Source: Pegea sp. RAD2-039
Taxonomy: Eukaryota; Chordata; Thaliacea; Salpida; Salpidae
Length of the DNA: 64,000 nt
Reading direction: 5' to 3'
Assembly (NCBI GenBank): GCA_034620365.1
Contig: JAQGEQ010000354.1
Coordinates: 372,001-436,000 of the forward strand
A model generated the notes under the pieces. The model did no database searches and was not told the origin of the DNA. It worked only from the letters and a program-made list of their open reading frames with translations. Shown here piece after piece: positions 61,791 through 64,000 of the stretch (positions are counted from its first letter, which is position 1; the number at the start of each line of letters is the position of its first letter). The position numbers and the translations under genes were made by a program.

Positions 61791-61799
61791 CTTCTTGTA

Positions 61800-62150
61800 A
61801 AACAATATGATGATAATAATAACGGTCTGCTTCGGCAGAGAACAATCATGCTGATTGCACTCAAGAAGTGATGTCGAAAAAAGCAAAACAAAAAGCCAAA
61901 TGCAAAATGAAGAAAAAAGTTTTTAGGATCCCGTCCTTTTTATTGATGTTGGTTTTTTCTTCTCTATCTTTCAGTTGTTTGTGGAGTAGAGAGCGCCATT
62001 CGGAGCGATTTGCTTCGGTATCCTAATTGCTGGAGTTGATGTTGAGTAGCTTGCAAGTATTTTAAAAAGTGAATACAAATACGGCTTTGCGATTTGCTAG
62101 CTATCCATACAACAGATCCGGACTTTCCAAAGGACGGATAGATTTAATGA
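61800..62150. repeat. GC-shifted block, probable mobile-element remnant
   Basis: This 350-base block is clearly richer in G+C than the 6 kb around it. It contains unusual segments such as GGTCTGCTTCGGCAGAGAAC and GAGAGCGCCATTCGGAGCG. It follows an ATGATGATAATAATAA run, a common insertion context. No open frame survives. The element class is not known to me. Confidence 0.4.
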
Positions 62151-64000
62151 TGAAGTTTTTATTAGTAACTTGAATACAGTTTTTTAAAATCTTAGGATCT
62201 TAGATTAACCATTATCAAAAATATTGAAAGAATAAGACAAGTTCAAAAAGCTCAAGAAAAAAGTTCATTGTTGTTTAAAGAACATTTGAAACTAATACCG
62301 GATATCTTTTTTCTTATGAAACAAGTAAAGTAGACCTTTGGGTAATAAATATAAACTTACTAAAATAAAATTACTGAATAACATTTTGTGGGAAAATAAA
62401 CAAATTTTCAGTAATTTTTTTTAGTTTCACAACGAGCTTCCTGCTATTTAACCAAATATTTGTTAACTATTTAAGAAAACAATTAAGTTGTTTATGTTAT
62501 TCTAACTATTATTTGAATATTTCTGAGTTTAAGTTGTAAAAAAGTTCGCAAGTTATGTTAATTTTTTTCTGAACGGCTAAGAGCAATTAGATTAAATAGT
62601 ATTAATTAGTAATTAGAAAAAATAGCGCAAGAAGAGAACATCACCATTTCAGATTGAAATGATGTTTCCTTTTGGAGGATGTATATTATAGAAAAAATGA
62701 TTAATTTGTTTCTAAACTTTATAAGCATAAATTTTTAATTCAGAGATAAGCAAATGCAGTAAATTTATTAAAATAATCTAAATTATAAAATAAAAGTTGA
62801 TTAAGCTTATTGAGGAGCATGTATTGATGATCATATGAAAAATAAACTTTAAAGTTTAGTCGAACTTTTAGTCTTTTAAATAATCTTATAAATTTATTCT
62901 GAGAAAATCAAAATTTCGATTCTGAATAGTATATTACTAAAAGCGGAAGCTGATAACACTATTTCAATCTAAAAAAATGTTTTAAGACAAAAAAACTTTA
63001 GAAAATTATCTCTCTTTGAATTTTTCCATCCCTTGATTATAATTTAAATGTTTTATATATCATATTTCTTAGTGACTTTACCAAATCTATTTAAAGTTAA
63101 CTTGTGAGCCTTTGATTTAAAACACAGAAACCCTTACTGTTTTTAAAAACTTATAAGTCTTGACAATTGAGTTTTCTTTAGAAGGTTCCATACCGTCTTT
63201 GCTCTAAAAATATGTTTGTGTAATCTGTGCCTAAAAACATTATTGAGTTTATTTTTGCGTTTAGGCTTAGTATATAGTTATTAAAAAATAACTGTAATAA
63301 AGAGCTTCGCATAAAGTTGGTTTTTTATTTTATGATGAGCCTATCTCTTTTTGATGTACACTGATATTACAGAGCAGCCAAGCTCTTGCACCAAACACAA
63401 AAATTATATTTAGTAGCTAAAAAGGCTTTTAGAACAAAGCTATAAGCTAAAGATGGGATCTTTTTACTTAAACAATTTTCTAGTCTTTCATAAATATTAA
63501 AAAATAATTTGTTCTAAAAGAAAATCTTATTTTTGCAAATATTTTGCTTTCATTATTTTGAGTGTGTACTGCTAGTTAATTTCCAACGTTTTATTGACCG
63601 AAAAAAGCTTTTAAAGCTCCAGTCGTACTAAGTTTAAACGTTTTTCGGCGTAAAATTAAATTTGAATATTGTACACTTGCTGTATGATTTAAGTTTTTAT
63701 TAGCACAGAATTCTAAGTTAAACTTTAATTTTATAAGTAAAATTCTTCAGACAATTAACTTTTAAATTAAATATATTTCTTGATATGAAACTAGTAAGAT
63801 AAATTTCATAGCCTTCGCCATCTGGCTAGTTTGATTTTTATGAGAAGCTACTCAAAAACTTTACTACTATTTATAATAATTGATATTGAAAAATAAATGT
63901 AAAAAAATATCTAAGGAGTTTTAATAAATTTATTCCATTTGAATATATTTAAGCATAAAGTTTTTCAAGCATACGTCAAACTTTTGTGCTATAGTGTTTC
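62151..64000. other. AT-rich DNA to window end
   Basis: I see no gene, RNA or repeat array that I can support here. Confidence 0.4.

Overview
The window is nuclear DNA of an invertebrate animal. It is roughly 70% A+T, with intron-split genes on both strands and homologues of animal genes (SPEN, JAK, LRP2BP, SLC43, COQ9, NDUFS7). Introns in the compact genes are mostly 45-65 bases with GT-AG ends. Every gene has a pyrimidine-rich 3' splice acceptor 18-85 bases before its ATG, which fits spliced-leader trans-splicing or 5'UTR introns. A tunicate seems the best guess and a cnidarian is possible, but the sequence alone does not decide.

Layout: 1-2.5 kb, AT-rich DNA with a decayed LINE reverse transcriptase. 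2.9-5.2 kb (-), a kinase-fold gene that lacks the catalytic Asp. 6.2-6.6 kb, a second LINE fragment. 7.26-7.42 kb, a decayed partial copy of the next gene. 8.5-10 kb (+), an SLC43-type transporter. 11.8-13.7 kb (+), two-exon COQ9. 13.7-19.3 kb, no gene seen. 19.3-33.1 kb (+), SPEN/SHARP with four RRMs, a huge low-complexity middle, a 16-residue coiled-coil repeat block and a C-terminal SPOC domain. 34.8-38.2 kb (-), a complete one-exon JAK, convergent with SPEN. 38.7-39.15 kb, a SINE-like repeat. 41.7-42.4 kb (+), NDUFS7. 44.0-45.9 kb (+), LRP2BP, convergent with a methyltransferase at 46.5-47.4 kb (-). 50.9-51.5 kb (-), an ARF-like GTPase. 56.5-57.9 kb (-), a small two-finger C2H2 gene. 58-64 kb, AT-rich with one GC-shifted repeat-like block.

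The genes form no single pathway. COQ9 and NDUFS7 both serve the respiratory chain (ubiquinone synthesis and complex I), while SPEN and JAK are signalling and transcription regulators. The outstanding feature is the SPEN locus. The CREB/ATF palindrome TGACGTCA occurs there about 38 times by my reading, against two in the rest of the window. It appears in both permitted coding frames and inside tiny introns, so it is a DNA-level signal and not just a protein motif.
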